Counted from the stretch's first letter, positions 1 to 12,988 are shown. The stretch is 64,000 nucleotides of DNA from Viola odorata (GCA_963691705.1 OY829542.1:64628427-64692426); one strand, 5' to 3'. The notes: a model not told the origin generated them from the letters alone. Translations and numbers: made by a program.

Positions 1-72
1 AGTAATCATGCATTGCAAAGTAATATCAGGAACTGGCATTTAAGAACAAAGCAAGTTAAAGTAAGTGCATAC

Positions 73-711
73 CAGAAATACATCCACGGCCTCCAATTCA
101 ACCCAAAGCATAAATGCTGCTTGAGCCTTCTCCACTGTTTTTGGCCTGCCCGTCAAGCATTTTGCCACAATTGAATCACAAACCTCCTTGGCATACCTTC
201 AAGACAATAAAATTACAAAATCATAAAAATGACCACATCATAAACCAACACAAAAAAAGAGAGCCTGCAAAATTCAGGATAGTGCTCCTACCTTCCTGCA
301 TCAGCGTCTGCAGCTCTCAAAAAAGCAATCAACGCGTCAAGTGCTTTCTCTTGCACGGGCGCATTTGAATCCGCAACGGTCTTTCTAAACAACGGACCTA
401 ATTTCACAACAATGAATCCACATTTCAAACATATATCAAAACTCTTGCACAGATCCATCGCCCACTCAAACAGAGACAGATCTAAACCGTTCAAAACTCC
501 ATTGCGAAACAAAACAAACCCTACGTAGCAAAGGGGAGATGGAGAACTCACCGAATTCACGAAGGCGAGTGTCCTTGGGATCCCTGATGGAGTCACAAAC
601 AGATGCCAAATCGATATTTGCCTCGTTCCTCACCTTCCAGTTCTTGTGCAATAAGCGATCTTCCCATGGCAGTTTCTTAGCCTCCTTCAACAACTTCTCC
701 TCCTCCGACAT
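73..711 (-). CDS. MOR1: MOR1/GEM1 (XMAP215 family) microtubule-associated protein, N-terminal part
   Basis: The product binds tubulin through TOG domains and promotes microtubule growth in cortical arrays, spindle and phragmoplast. Three coding exons read 711-552, 397-292 and 196-73, each with GT-AG borders and continuous phase, giving the first 130 residues. They open with MSEEEKLLKEAKKLPWEDRL and include NWKVRNEAN, LFRKTVADSN and the EKALDALIAFL helix, as in Arabidopsis MOR1. Family members are about 2000 residues, so most of the gene lies left of base 1, and bases 1-72 are intron. The start is the ATG at 711-709, which matches the usual N-terminus of the family. No frameshift or stop is seen. 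Identity rests on remembered family sequence and is strong; activity is inferred from the family. Confidence 0.93.
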
Positions 712-3700
712 TATTTCGCTTCTAGCAATGCACCAAACCTAATTCTGCTCCCGATCTCTAGAATGCCCACACCTACACACAGCTTTATCTAGAATTCCCT
801 GCTTCTTTCTACCCGTTCTCGTTGTTTCTTTTTCTGTATTTTTGAATTTCCTCTGCCGGCGAGAAAGGTAAAGAGGGCGAGAGAGGGAGAACGATGAGAA
901 ATGACAAAACCAGGGTATAGGAGGAGGGAGCGTTACGGGCGTACGATATATCTTTTTCCCCTTTTCACTATATTTTATTATTTATGACTCCGTAATTTAT
1001 TGTTACCGTTGATTTACTAATTTTTTGAAATTGGAAAAAAAGAAAAAAGGCTTTGTATTTGTGGGTTGTACGTCTTGGTTTTGGATGAGTGGAATGGAGT
1101 GACTTTTTATCACGCGCATTGATGTCACGTGTGCAACACAGCTGCAAGTTTGTTCGAAATGTTTTTGGGAGACTCAGGAGAGTGAGTTTCAAAGCTGACG
1201 AGAGCCCGTGGATTTTGTTGCTTCGCTAAGTGGTGTGGTTGAGCGGTGTAATTCTAGTGGGACCAGCCCCATTGCAGAATGATGATTCTCTGTGGGCGGA
1301 ACTACTAAGCTTTTGAATCTTTGATGGAGTAAGATAAGGCGGATCATCCTCCAGTCGTCAGATCATACTAGAATTATTCCAATAATTATTACTATTATAC
1401 TAAGATTGAAATTTATTTCTTGATGAAAATAAAATAGAAAATATAGTAAAAATATACTACTAGTAAGGTGGATTTTGTTTCTCTGTCTTTTTTCTTTTTT
1501 TCTCTTTGCTTTTTAAGGTTTTGAAAAATGTTTAATTAAAAAGACAAGAGTATTTCGCTACGGAAAAAAAATTCATTCCCTGGCATTAGAGTACACGTGT
1601 ATATTCGAACCTTTTTAATTTTTTCATATACCCTTTCCTAGTAAATTTCAACAAATTACTCTTTTAAAAAACTTAAAATATATTGTATATTAACTTAGAC
1701 AAAAGACGATTAATTTATGAAGGTTTCTATTTTTTGACATTTTAGTTATTAAGGTTTTACTTTGGACGATTTGATCATTTAAAAAAATTATTAGATAATT
1801 TACTCGTTCTATTTGTGGGAGCCACTAACTTTTACAACAAAAAAATCACTTTCTCTATTAAGTAGAAAATAAAATAGCGCGAGACTTAGCACAATTTTAA
1901 TAAAACATGAAATGTATAGAGCTAGTAATTTTGTACTCACGCGCTCGCGTTGCTGGGATTTTTTATGTATAATAATATACTTTTTATATTTTCTTCAAAA
2001 CATACTGATCATAGTTGTAAAAATCAGATCGGATCGACTGATTCCGATAAAAAAATGAGAATCACAATCTAACCAGTTCGATTGACATTCTAAATTGGAA
2101 ATATAAAAAAATCAGATTCGACCGGTCAACTTTATCAATTTTGCCCTAAACCAGACAAATTGGATGGTTCATTCAAAACCAATGTAGTCATATTCTTTTT
2201 ATTATTGAAACAAATGACTTCATTTTGTTAATCTCGTTGGGCGAGATGCTTCTTAATTAGAATGAATTTCAGTGAAATAGATCTTTACGAGAGAGATGGA
2301 GAAGGAGAGAAAGAGGAAACAATTGAGTGGTTGTTTTCCGATTAGGTTCTAATGACTTTGATATTAATGTCTTATTTGTTTTAGGAATCATTTCCCTTTA
2401 TTTTCTAGCGTTTCTGATCGAAAAACAAGTTAAGTTTAGGAAAATAATTTTTTGGTGAAAGGAAAATAGTAAAATTTGATTAAATGACTTCCCCTCGCAA
2501 ATGAGAGGAGAACATTGTGCTATATCCATTTCTTCTTCTTCTCTCTTTCTCAATTCAAAATTTCCATTTCAAACAAATTTGATTTTATTTGTTTATATCG
2601 TGAATAAAATAAATTAAAAATTAAAAATTAAAAACATATAATTATATATCCACTTTCTTTCCTTCTTTAATCTTTTATAAATGGGTTTTATACTACACAT
2701 GAGGTTACTCATAGTTTACTTCTCCAAGGCATGAAATAGATTGCATCTTTAGACCATTCAAAATTATTTAAATATATTTGAAATTAATTTAGAAGTTTTA
2801 TAATTAATATTAAATCATGGATGTAGAAATATATATTTGAAATGAAGGGAAACTACATAAAAAATTATATAGTTTGCAAAATCTTGTACTTAATCTTCTA
2901 TAGTTTAAAAGTTTGCAGTGTCAACACTATAGTTTCCTTACAATTACAATTTTAACCTTTCTAATAGATACAAAATTCAAAAATATATACAAATTTGAGT
3001 AAAAAAATAAGAGATCTCACTTCACTGTAAAAATTGAAAAAATAAATGAGAAATATTTTTTTAAAAATTAAGAAAGAAAACAAGTTGTAATAAAATTGAA
3101 AATACTTTTTTTTTGCGGTCCTACTTTTGTTACATTTTTTACCAAAATTCATAATTTTTTCTATTTGTTAGTACTATTTTTTTAAAACTATTATAAAGGT
3201 TAAAATTTCAAGTTTTAAAAAAAGCTATAAGATTGACATTTCAAGCTTTTAAACTATGACGGGTTAAGTAGAAATTTTGTAAACTATAAGGTTTATCATT
3301 TATGCTATCATAATCTTAAATATATGCTCGATTTAAAGATTTATATAAAATGTGTATAACTTTTTTACCTCATAAATTATTAAATATATATATAAAGTAC
3401 CAAAAATTAACTTCTAAGAAAATTATTTTTCTGCTCCATCCAAACACTAGAAATTAGTATTTTTCAGTTGAACAACCAAATAACAGAAAATAATCTATTT
3501 TCCAAGAAACATATTCCACGAAAAATATTCTCCTCAGACAAGTTATTTTCCCAAAATAAATAGGGCATAAAAAATTAAAGTATTTTGTTTAATAAGAAAA
3601 ATAATTTAAAATTAGCTACCATTTCTTCAATCACTAAAAGTTTGATTTATTTTATTGCGGATACTTTGCCACCAACAAACAACTAATGAGTTATGATCAT

Positions 3701-4717
3701 TGATAAAATTTAATTACTTGAAAAATAATTGTAAAATAAAAACTAATATCAACTATTTAATCTAATATTATTTGATATTCTGGAAACTTTAGAATTTTTG
3801 TGTAATTTATCTAAAAAATTAATGACCTTTATAAAATGTTAAAACTTCAGATAATCAAATATAATATTATTAGAATAAAGATGACACTTTAATATTAAAA
3901 ACCTTAGGACCTATGACATCATAAGGTTTTATTTGAGGAAAGAAAACATCCCAAGAAATAATTTAAACCAAGGGTAAAGAAGTCGTCATGCTAGTGCAAG
4001 GGTACATATGTCATTACACTAGTGCAATGACGTAATAGACAGAAAATTAAAAAATTAAAAAATTAAAAAATATTTGACCTTTTCATAATATTTGTAATTT
4101 CTTAAAATTTTCAATTTAACATTTTAAGTGCAAAGATGGAAGAACACTATATTAGTGTGCTAAAAGATGAAAAGAGAGCATTCTTGCCTCTTATATAATT
4201 TTTAATTAAATCATTTATTTAGTTAATTAATGTATAAATATATGGTTTAATAAGCACATCTTTTTTATTTAAGTAGTGCTAAGTCCCGTTCTTTTTTCTA
4301 ACTTAACAAGAAATTGATTGAAATTTGCAAAAGTTCGTGACTCCTATGGATGAAATAAGTAAATTTCCTTTTGCTAATCACGACCTTATCTTTCTTAGTT
4401 CTTTCCATGATTTTCATAACCGATTCAGTCAGAAAAGTAGGAACCAGTTTGGTTTCCTACAACGAACTGCTAAAAAATCAGTAAACAAGATCGGTTCAAC
4501 CGAATCTGTGAACCATGACCCGGCCGATTCACTCATTGTTTTGCTTAAGTATGAAATCCATACATGTGTTTGTTAAATTCGCCCAATTTAGTCCGTATGA
4601 GAAGAAATGCTGAACTTCAAAGGAAAAAACTTCTTAAGTTTTTATAGAGTAGAGAATCCAAGACATAGTGCAGTTCTTTTTGCTTTTTGTTTTTTCCCCC
4701 CAGAAATAATAGTAATG
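712..4717. other. Intergenic, AT-rich; no gene recognised
   Basis: The first 150-200 bases are the probable leader and promoter of the MOR1-type gene on the minus strand. The rest is AT-rich with no convincing ORF. It holds degenerate repeats: accggt/gatcgg-rich sequence at about 2015-2165 and 4420-4520, and a foldback element at about 2850-3310, listed separately. The short ORFs at 968-1192 and 4325-4576 have no coding character. Confidence 0.6.
2850..3310. mobile_element. Degenerate foldback (MULE/MITE-like) element
   Basis: The left arm, about 2860-2990, contains atagtttgcaaaatcttgta, then tatagtttaaaagtttgcag and taacctttctaatag. The right arm, about 3170-3300, carries the same blocks inverted and in reverse order: tagtttacaaaatttctac, catagtttaaaagcttgaaa and taacctttataatag when read on the minus strand. 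The interior is AT-rich and codes for nothing. The structure is that of a non-autonomous terminal-inverted-repeat or foldback element. Ends and target duplication are not resolved, so the superfamily is uncertain. Confidence 0.5.
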
Positions 4718-5683
4718 TTAAGAGAAAGATGCGTTGAGGTCAAAGCGAGGCTTCTTGAGAGGTAATGGTAATGGTAATGGGGTGGGAACTTTGGAGTTGC
4801 AGTGTGGGCATTTCGGATTCGTCTTGGAAGTGATGACATACTGCAAGCAACCAGGGCACCCCGCCGCAAACATTACTCCGCCGCCGCTGCTGCCGCTTTT
4901 GATCAACTGTTCCTCGACGGCGTCGTTTCGAGTATTGGTAATACTCTCTGCTTCTTCATTGTCATTGGCAATTCCAATCCAAACCGTTGATGGTTGTGGT
5001 GACATTGATCTCCTCTTCTTGTGATTGTTAATGTTTTGATTTTCTGCTCTCTGAAGTGCAGATTTGACCTTGTCGAGAGTGCAGACGGTGGTGTAGCTGT
5101 AGCCGCTGAAGCTCATCTGTTGATGGGTAATTGGGTTGTCAGGAACAAGTTTCAGTTCCAAATCTTCCAAATTAGAGGACGAAGAGCTTTCATGATCAGT
5201 TTCTTGCAACCAATTCACTTCTTCTTGCCTTCTTCTTCTCTCCATCTGTCTAATTCCCAAACCATATCAATTAACCGGAAAAATCATCAGCTCCAACCAA
5301 GCAACATATTTAAATTCATACAATAATTAATAAAAATTTAGAGATCCGGCAGAATCAGGATAATTCATACAGAATAAAAAAAATACTATGAACGAAAATA
5401 AATCAATTAATAGATTTATACGATGAGCATAAGCCATAAAGGAAAAATAACAGACAATTAGCATCAATTTTCCTCAAAAAAAAGAAAAAAAAGAAAAGAA
5501 ATTGGAATTGCGTACCTGCAATTCCCATGCTCGAGGAGGGGGATGCAGATCAAGATCAAGTTTCTTGCTGCTGCTGCCGCCGTTGGAGGAGTTCGACAAC
5601 CCGCCAAGCAAATCCCTTGTGATCAAAATCTCTGAAGAATTCCGGCCACTTCCGTTCACCAAACAACTCACTTCTGCTGCCAT
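4718..5683 (-). CDS. EAR-motif zinc-ribbon protein, GIR1/GIR2-like
   Basis: Two exons, 5683-5516 and 5245-4718, join in phase 0 to give 231 residues. Exon 1 ends CAG|GTACGC and exon 2 starts after tttgggaattagacag. Two LxLxL EAR repression motifs are visible, LDLDL (42-46) and LELKL (85-89). A C-terminal zinc ribbon has Cys186, Cys189, Cys202 and Cys205 (AGCPGCLQYV, PKCPHC), and KKRR and KKPR basic patches could be nuclear signals. The central VCTLDKVKSALQRAE block is typical of this plant family. GIR-type proteins recruit TOPLESS co-repressors and act with HD-ZIP IV factors in epidermal patterning. Whether this member does so is inference, since it is longer than GIR1. Start ATG is at 5683-5681. 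The exact orthologue is uncertain. Confidence 0.82.
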
Positions 5684-6259
5684 CTCTAATCAATCAAACA
5701 ACTTTCTTTCTTTAATTATTTATTTATTTTCCCCCTGTTTCTTCTTTCTCCTCCTTATAACCACTAACCAGAGAGGAAATGAAAAGGGATGTAGACAGAA
5801 ATTCAAAAGAATTAATTGCAGAGTTTTTCAATGGAAAGGGTGGTAGAGGAAGAAACTAATAAATGGATTTGAATCAATCAAGAATGTCAATAAAATCAAG
5901 AAACAAAATCAAGAATCCAATAAAGTCTCGTTCAACAAAGCTAAATTAAGTACTACTACTCCCTCCCATCATTTAATGTAAGAGGAATTAATTATTTTTG
6001 GACACTCCGGCGAAAACGAACCTTCTCTCCATACAACCAAAATGACCAGACTGCCCCCATGCGGTCCTGTAAAATATCTGTTCTGCTGGTGGAGGTTGAG
6101 TTGAAGGAGGGGCGATGTGGACTTTTCAGTAAGTTAAATGGGTGTAGTTGGCGAAAGGCGATGGGTCTTTTATATCGGCACTAGATGACGATGAAGAATG
6201 AATGAAGAGGGAGGGGTGTAGTTAATGCAATTTGTACACCTTCCTTTCTCTTTCAACTT
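5684..6259. other. Upstream region of the GIR-like gene
   Basis: Probable 5' untranslated region and promoter of the minus-strand gene ending at 5683. It has CT/TTAT-rich sequence and a short ctactactactccctcc motif near 5953 resembling a Stowaway terminus. I see no gene. The segmental duplication starts at 6260. Confidence 0.5.
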
Positions 6260-8280
6260 ATTATTTATTAAAGCCATAAGGATGCAGATCAATGGATGCG
6301 AGAGTTTTAGCTTAATTAAAGTTCTCCATTTTAATTTTTGTATATATAATTCGAAAATCATATAAAAATTCAGAAAATAAGAAAAAAAAATTAATTTAAA
6401 ATTTTCTTTTTAGATTTATGAGGGCCATTCAAGTTTAAATAAGTGCTTTAAATATTCGAATAAATGCTTTTCATTTTACCTTCTTATTTAATAATGTTCA
6501 TACTTTAATCAAATTTTCTCTTTTTACCTTCTAATTCAATTATTTTATTTAATAAGATTTAGGTGGGTTAGTAAACTTTAAATAAATAAATGGAACAAAT
6601 ATACTAACCCTATTTTTCTCTTTTTTATTTCTAATTCAGTTTCTTTATTTAATAAAATTAATACAGGTAAAAAAATTATACAGTCGATATAAATCATAAT
6701 ATTTTATAAATATCATTGTAGTTTTATTTCAGTTATAAGTTGAATTTTCTCTTCTATCGAATAATATAATATTTTCCCAAATATCTATTTATGGAATTAT
6801 TGTTCAAATTAAGCTCAATATTTTTTGAAAATTTATTATTAACATAAAATTATTTAAAATCTTACTGTTATTAATATAAAATAAATATAAAAATAAAAAT
6901 ATTACAAACATCAAATAAATTAAGAATATTAAATTATTAAATTAATTTCAATTATATATCACTAAAAAAATTCAATAAATTAATATTAAATCAATACGTA
7001 CCATAGCGTAGTGTGGGTCGAAGTGCTAGTGACTAAATACCGACTGTAAAGGTGTAATTATCATTAATGATGCATCCAATTAATGCAATTTGTACTCTTT
7101 CGGCTTAACTTAATACTACTATTAAAGGATTGATGGATGATGCCTAATTGCTTTGCCTTTATCATTGGGCAAACTTGTCTTGGCTTCATCTTCCCACTCT
7201 CATTAAATGCCCGTGTCCTCAACGTCGTCTCAGTTTCATTGACCCCACGGCCGTCATTAATACAAGTACTCCTATCCAAACTCCATACAAGCGTGTTTCA
7301 ATTCATCGGTGTTTTCTTTTTCTACTTAGGAATTACATAACGTACATAAAAGATTCGTGAATATATTTTAAACGGCTGTTACATTATTTTTGATATGTAG
7401 GTTGTGATGTTCGTTGTGCAATATAACAGTTGATACTATTATAATACCGTTATGATCGTTATTTGATATTTTTATACCTATCTAAATTTTTCAAAGTATG
7501 TACAATTTTTTTTCATTTCCAACATTTTTGGGTACCTTTTCTGCCCTATGAACGAGAAATTAATCTCGCCTTAGCAAAAAAATATGCATCTTCCCACATG
7601 GTTTTAATATTTTTATCGATTCTCCAAACTCAAACATGAGACTTAGATTAAAAATGAAGTGAATAAGGCTCGTACCACACAACCACAAGAGTAAATTTTG
7701 CTTCTTTTACTTTGGGTACACCACTTTATCCACGTACCTACATAAATAATCTTGATTTTATTCTAAATGTCTAAATTATGTATTTGAAGAACTTATTTTA
7801 ACAAAAATATATCATGTACTCATGTATGTCTTAATATTTATTTATAAATATATTAGAATATATCTTTATTTTAAAAAATGTGGAAATAATACAAATTAGA
7901 GTAAAAATTTAAAGATTTACAATTCAATAAGGATAAAAAATGGCAACGAAACTACTAAGAAAATGGACAGAAACCTTCTCTACTCGAGTCATCGGCGCAG
8001 ATTTGATGCGCGACTCGAGGGAGAAGGATAAGGACACGAACTAATCGAAAAAGATAAAAACGAAATAGAGAATTTGATCTCCAGAAAAGACAACAAAAAG
8101 AAAGGAAAACAAAATGGAACTTCTCCATCTCTAGGTCGTCGGTTTTGGACACCGATTCGCGAGAGGAGCCTAAGGAAGCACGGTGGCCAGAAGAAAGAAA
8201 GTAAAAGGAAGTATGACAATGATGTTGACGAATGATGATGAATGCACAAAAAGAAAAAAAGGGTTGTGCATATAGCATAG

Positions 8281-8700
8281 TTATTGGAACCGGACCGGAC
8301 AACGAACCGGAAATGAAAATTTTCTAGTTCAATCGGGTTTAATCTGGTTCGACTGGATTGACCCATCAGATCGTTTTGAACCATTTACATATCGAACCGT
8401 TAAATCTTAGATAATTAAACCGGTAAATTTTCATATTCTGATGGGTCGATCCATGGCTGTAATGAGCTGACCCATCAATTTTTTTTTTTTAAAACTAAAA
8501 TTACACCATTTTGGAGAAGAAGCATTGAACCAGGCGGGTTGACGTTGAACCAGCTGGGTCGTCGGTTGTGTAAAAACCGGTGGGTCGATCGGTCAAACTC
8601 GGTTCGCATGTATATCCAGTCAGATAGTTGAATCGAACCAAAAACTTAAAATTTTATGGTTGAACCGGTCAGACCGATCGTTCTGGTCCGGTTCTGATAA
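8281..8700. mobile_element. Non-autonomous element with GAACCGGACC inverted ends
   Basis: The left end, ttattggaaccggaccgga, matches the inverse of the right end, tctggtccggttctgataa, at 16 of 19 positions. The 420-bp interior is full of aaccggt/gggtcg words and has no coding sequence. Similar accggtt-rich fragments lie near 2015-2165, 4420-4540 and 43320-43510, so this is probably a dispersed family. I could not find a clean target duplication, which leaves the superfamily open. Confidence 0.55.
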
Positions 8701-9871
8701 CACTAGTGCATAGTGATGAAAGCAAAAATTAGAAAAATGGTAAATGTGGAGAAAGTTCCAAAACTTGCAAAAACTTCATTTTGAGTGTTAATTTAGAAAA
8801 TGAGATTTTTCTATTTCTTTTCCATTTTGCAAAAGGTTGTTACCTAAACATATAACTCTTTTTCTTCTCTAGTTTTTTGAAAATTAGATTTTTTTGGGGA
8901 AAATTCTTGTTCTTAAACACACCCTAACCAAACTCCAATTTTATGCTCAATTTCATCAAAACTAGTTCTCCTCTCCTCTCAATAGTTTCAAATCCTCTCA
9001 ATAGTTTCGAGGGTTTATTTGGGATAATTTTTCAATAAATTTTATTTTTTTTAAAATTTGCATTAAGCCTTAAAATAATTTCTAACAAAAACATTAAATT
9101 TAAAGAATTTATCAAAAATAATTTTGGAGTATAACAGAGAGCATAATTTGAGAGTCTCTTTGCTCAATGAATAAAATTGGGGATTTTGTAACCCAGGCAG
9201 GCCAGGCCCACCTTGTGTTTCGTCGTGAAAAAGAAAGAAAAAAGAGAGAAAAAAAGGGCTTAAGCAATAAATTGCTCTTCTGTTGACTCACGTGAAATCT
9301 CCTTGAGTTGCGTGAAACGGTGACGTACTATAGGTCAATCAACAAACTCTTTGAATTTGAAGCGTCTCGTTCCAATTAGTTTGATTAAATTTTAGCGCCC
9401 AAACCTCGTGCGGCCCGCCCACTCTTCCCCACCCCAAACATTTCAAATTTTGATAAACCTCCCAAAATTACTACATTTTGCCTTTTGGACATAGAATTCA
9501 TTTTATTTTATTTTAGTATTACTGCATTTTTTTTTTAAATGATGAAATTTTCCGTACATTTCTCATCGTTTTTAAAATTTAAATAAGAACGAACGAGGAC
9601 GTAATTTCTTAAATCTATTAAACAGAAAAGTCCACCCAACAAATGCTTAGTTTAAAATTAACAGTGCTGGTATTATTTTATCATTATAATTTTCAAATCT
9701 CACTTCCAGAAAGGTGATGGCCTGTATCTTTCCTTAATAGGTCTGTGCTTTTCTTCTCATTTGTCCTGTTCATTCTTCCCCTCTTCAGTTACTACAGCGC
9801 TTACACATCACAGCTGGTATCGGAATCAGCAGCTAAAATCCAAAAAACCTGCAACCATCGTCGTCGCCGTC

Positions 9872-10873
9872 ATGGGCTGTGTATCTTCCAATCTTCTAAA
9901 CAAAGAGGACGAGTTCACTCAACTCGGCAGCTCAGCTCTGAGTCACCACATTGTTTCCCTCACCTCCACCACCTATGGTCTTCTCAATCTCGACCCACCA
10001 CCGCCGCCGTCGTCGTCCACCACCACCACCACTCCTCCAACCCCACCCGCTCGCTTCACCCTCGGATCCATCTTCCCCGCCTCCCTTTCCGACCACAAAT
10101 CCCTCTGGCCCGAACCCAAACCCCTCCGCTCCTCCTCCGACACTCCGAAACCAGAAATCATCAATTCATGGGAACTCATGTCCGGTCTTGACACCGACAG
10201 CTTCCGCTTCTCCCCGCTCCTCCCCAAAGAACCCAAAATCTTCCCGTCCAATAAAGAAAATTCAAACCCCAATTTCAACCCAAAACCCCAAAAACCCAAC
10301 CCAAATGCGCGTCTGTTGGAGAAATTTGAGATGCTCTGCCCACCCAATGGGGAAGCCAAAGTTGTGATCTATACAACAACCTTGAGGGGCATAAGGAAGA
10401 CATTCGAATCGTGTAATGTGGTTCGTGCCGCGGTTGAAGGGTTTGGGGTTTCGGTCTGCGAGAGGGATGTGTCAATGGATGTTGGGTTTAGAGAGGAGTT
10501 GAAGGAATTGATGAGAGGGAAAGAGAAGGAAGAAACCGTGCCGCCGCGGGTGTTTGTTAAAGGAAGATATGTGGGTGGGGTTGAGGAAGTGACGAGGATT
10601 GTTGAGGAAGGTTGGATGGGGGAGTTATTAGAAGGTCTGCCAAAGAAGAAAGCAGGGGATGTGTGTGAAGGGTGTGGAGATGTAAGGTTCTTGCCGTGTT
10701 TTTCGTGCAATGGGAGTTGTAAGATGGTGATGGTGGTGAAGGAGAAAGCTGCGGAGGAGACGGTGGTTGTCGCGGCGGCCGCGGGACAGAAGCAAGGACA
10801 AGGACAAACAGTGGTGGTAAGATGTCCTGATTGTAATGAGAATGGTTTGGTTCTTTGCCCAATTTGTAGCTGA
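9872..10873 (+). CDS. Glutaredoxin-domain protein with C-terminal CxxC zinc repeats (At5g39865-like)
   Basis: Single exon, 333 residues from the ATG at 9872. The open frame extends further 5', but MGCVSS is the family start and a typical N-myristoylation signal, suggesting membrane attachment. A low-complexity Pro/Ser/Thr segment covers about residues 40-90. WELMSGLDTDSF (about 101-112) is a family motif. The glutaredoxin fold spans about 162-250 (KVVIYTTTLRG to VFVKGRYVGG). The C-terminus holds four CxxC pairs at residues 265/268, 276/279, 318/321 and 329/332, expected to bind zinc. The redox CxxC of true glutaredoxins is missing: the TTTLRGIRKTFESC segment has only a late single cysteine. 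Thiol reductase activity is therefore doubtful. The gene lies in the block of the duplication present only in copy 1. Confidence 0.9.
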   Translation: MGCVSSNLLNKEDEFTQLGSSALSHHIVSLTSTTYGLLNLDPPPPPSSSTTTTTPPTPPARFTLGSIFPASLSDHKSLWPEPKPLRSSSDTPKPEIINSWELMSGLDTDSFRFSPLLPKEPKIFPSNKENSNPNFNPKPQKPNPNARLLEKFEMLCPPNGEAKVVIYTTTLRGIRKTFESCNVVRAAVEGFGVSVCERDVSMDVGFREELKELMRGKEKEETVPPRVFVKGRYVGGVEEVTRIVEEGWMGELLEGLPKKKAGDVCEGCGDVRFLPCFSCNGSCKMVMVVKEKAAEETVVVAAAAGQKQGQGQTVVVRCPDCNENGLVLCPICS

Positions 10874-12988
10874 TACATTTTGTGGTGTTGTACTTATAAT
10901 AAATTTTTCTAAGCCTTTTTAATCTACTTAATATGAGACAGAATTATAATGTTGATACTTGATTGCCTTAGTTTAATAGTTCAAGGTTCACTTGCTATGG
11001 TTTGGCTTTGATTCAGTAGTTTAGACAACAAAGTAGGAGATTATTGTTATTGCTCTACAGAGAAGAGTATGCTGCAAAATACTATGGGATTTTGTTGTTT
11101 TAGGTCTAAATTGAACTTGATTTTTCTTGTCTTAAATGGGATGATGATGCATAAGTTTTGTGCAAATTGACAATATGCATTGCATTGAGTGTTGGGTTGC
11201 TAAAGTTCTCTGTTCTGTTTCTGCCCTTATTGATGTGTTGAACATGACAACTGCTCACCGAGGCGCGCCGTCTTTGGTTAACTGTTGTTTAGAGTTATGG
11301 AAACTTCAAAATGAATTGAGTTTTTTTGTTCATTTTACCTTTGATAGGCATGAGTTTTTCTCGTAATGCCACTTTTAGCAGTGTTCATGAGCTATTTACT
11401 GATTTCAGTTTGCAGAACACTTATTCTCAGTACATCTAGCTAGTCAGTAAGATTGCCTTGTGATGAACATCATCCTTCCAGAAAAATCCCTGGGTTTTAA
11501 ACCTTGCACCAACATGGGAAGGATCATACATTACGGGTAGAGAAACTAATCAAGATTGCACCATATTCATCGCATGACAAGCCTTAAAGTACTATACCCA
11601 TGCTTCATCTTTAGCCCAGCTACGACAGTGGCACATATATATATATAAAGCAGCTGAAGATGAGTACATGAAATGAACAAAGGGCACAGAAATGCAAGTT
11701 TGAATCATACACAAGAAGATGCACAACCTGACGAACTGGCGATCTGTTAATTGCAAAATCATTAATTAGTCATCGGTTCAATTCAACGGCACCACAACTC
11801 AAATTACGGTATTATAAACACCTGAGAAGCAACGTAATCAACATTTATGAAAGCGCTTACTGCTTCGAGTCGCACTGCCTGCAGGAGGGGAGTTTCCTGG
11901 GACAAGGACGATGACAAGCGGTATATATCCATATCATGGCAATGGCAGACCGTCAAGTCCATCTCTTCGACAGCCTATTATTTCCAGTTACAACATCAAG
12001 AAACAACACAGTAGCGGTGGTAGCAAATTCAATTGACCCAGAAACCCTAAATAATATATCGGTTTGCTTTGAGTAAAATTCATCAATCTTCTATGACTCA
12101 ACAACAGACGTTGTAACAAAACATAGAAATATGAGATGAAAACCCACCATCTTTGATCAAAAACGGCCTCTCGCCTTCTTTCTTAGAGTTAAGGTGGCTT
12201 TTGGTTCAAAATGCAACTCCCAAAAATTACATTCTTTTATTTGGTTGATACTTATAAAATTTTAAAATTATCTAATAAATAACAATAAATAAATATTTTT
12301 AAAATTATAAATTTATATAAAAAGTAAAGTCATAATTATCAAAATATAAAATTTGTCTTTTAAATTTGAGAAAATTGAATTCCCATTTTTTTTCCAATAA
12401 TTATTTCAATTTTTTATTACCATATACGAAAATTTAGGAATGTGAGATTTGTCAAAAAATAACATTTTAAAACAAACCAAACATAGTAAAAATTTCTGAT
12501 GTATTTTTTCTCACATTGTGAGAACCAAACAGATCAAAGAATAAAGTCTTAGCAAACCTTAATAATGGATACTGCAAATCCTAAATCCTAAAGGAGTGGA
12601 TGTACCTCTAATTGATAGAGGGAACCCGTATAAATGACTTTTCAAGCTACTCTCATTTATCTTTAGATTAAGCTTTATACCTTTAATTGAAGGAGGGAAC
12701 CACTATGAATTAATATTGAAGCTACTCTCTTATTTATGACATTCTTAGATTAAGTCGTGAATTAGACTATTCACCCTTTAGATTATTTATTGTATTCTCA
12801 CTGAGATTATACGTATATGCTCAAATTGTGTAAAACGTTACCTTGTTAACTCAACTTCATAAAATGTAGATTATAATAATTTTTTTTATAAGGTAAGCTA
12901 CTTAAAAACTCCATATACTTTCTAAAATTTTAAACTCCGACTCCTTTACTTCGAAAACTTACAATATCAACCATACGGTAGTTTTAAA
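10874..12988. other. Downstream region of the glutaredoxin-like gene, with a possible small minus-strand transcript
   Basis: Bases 10874-11450 look like 3' untranslated and spacer sequence. On the minus strand, two exon-like pieces can be proposed: about 11973-11822, entered after ataatag and left at CAG|GTGTTT, and from about 11747, entered after aattaacag. Read through from the ATG at about 11960, they give a short frame beginning MDLTVCHCHDMDIYRL and ending soon after the second splice. No family is recognised. It may be a non-coding transcript or a gene relic. The remainder to 12988 is AT-rich. Confidence 0.25.

Noticed and set aside
7955..8384. Overlapping minus-strand ORFs
   Set aside because: They cross the end of an accggtt-type element and have no recognisable motif.
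9973..10878. Several minus-strand and other-frame ORFs over the glutaredoxin-like gene
   Set aside because: Shadows of a GC-rich coding exon; the plus-strand frame has the conserved domains.
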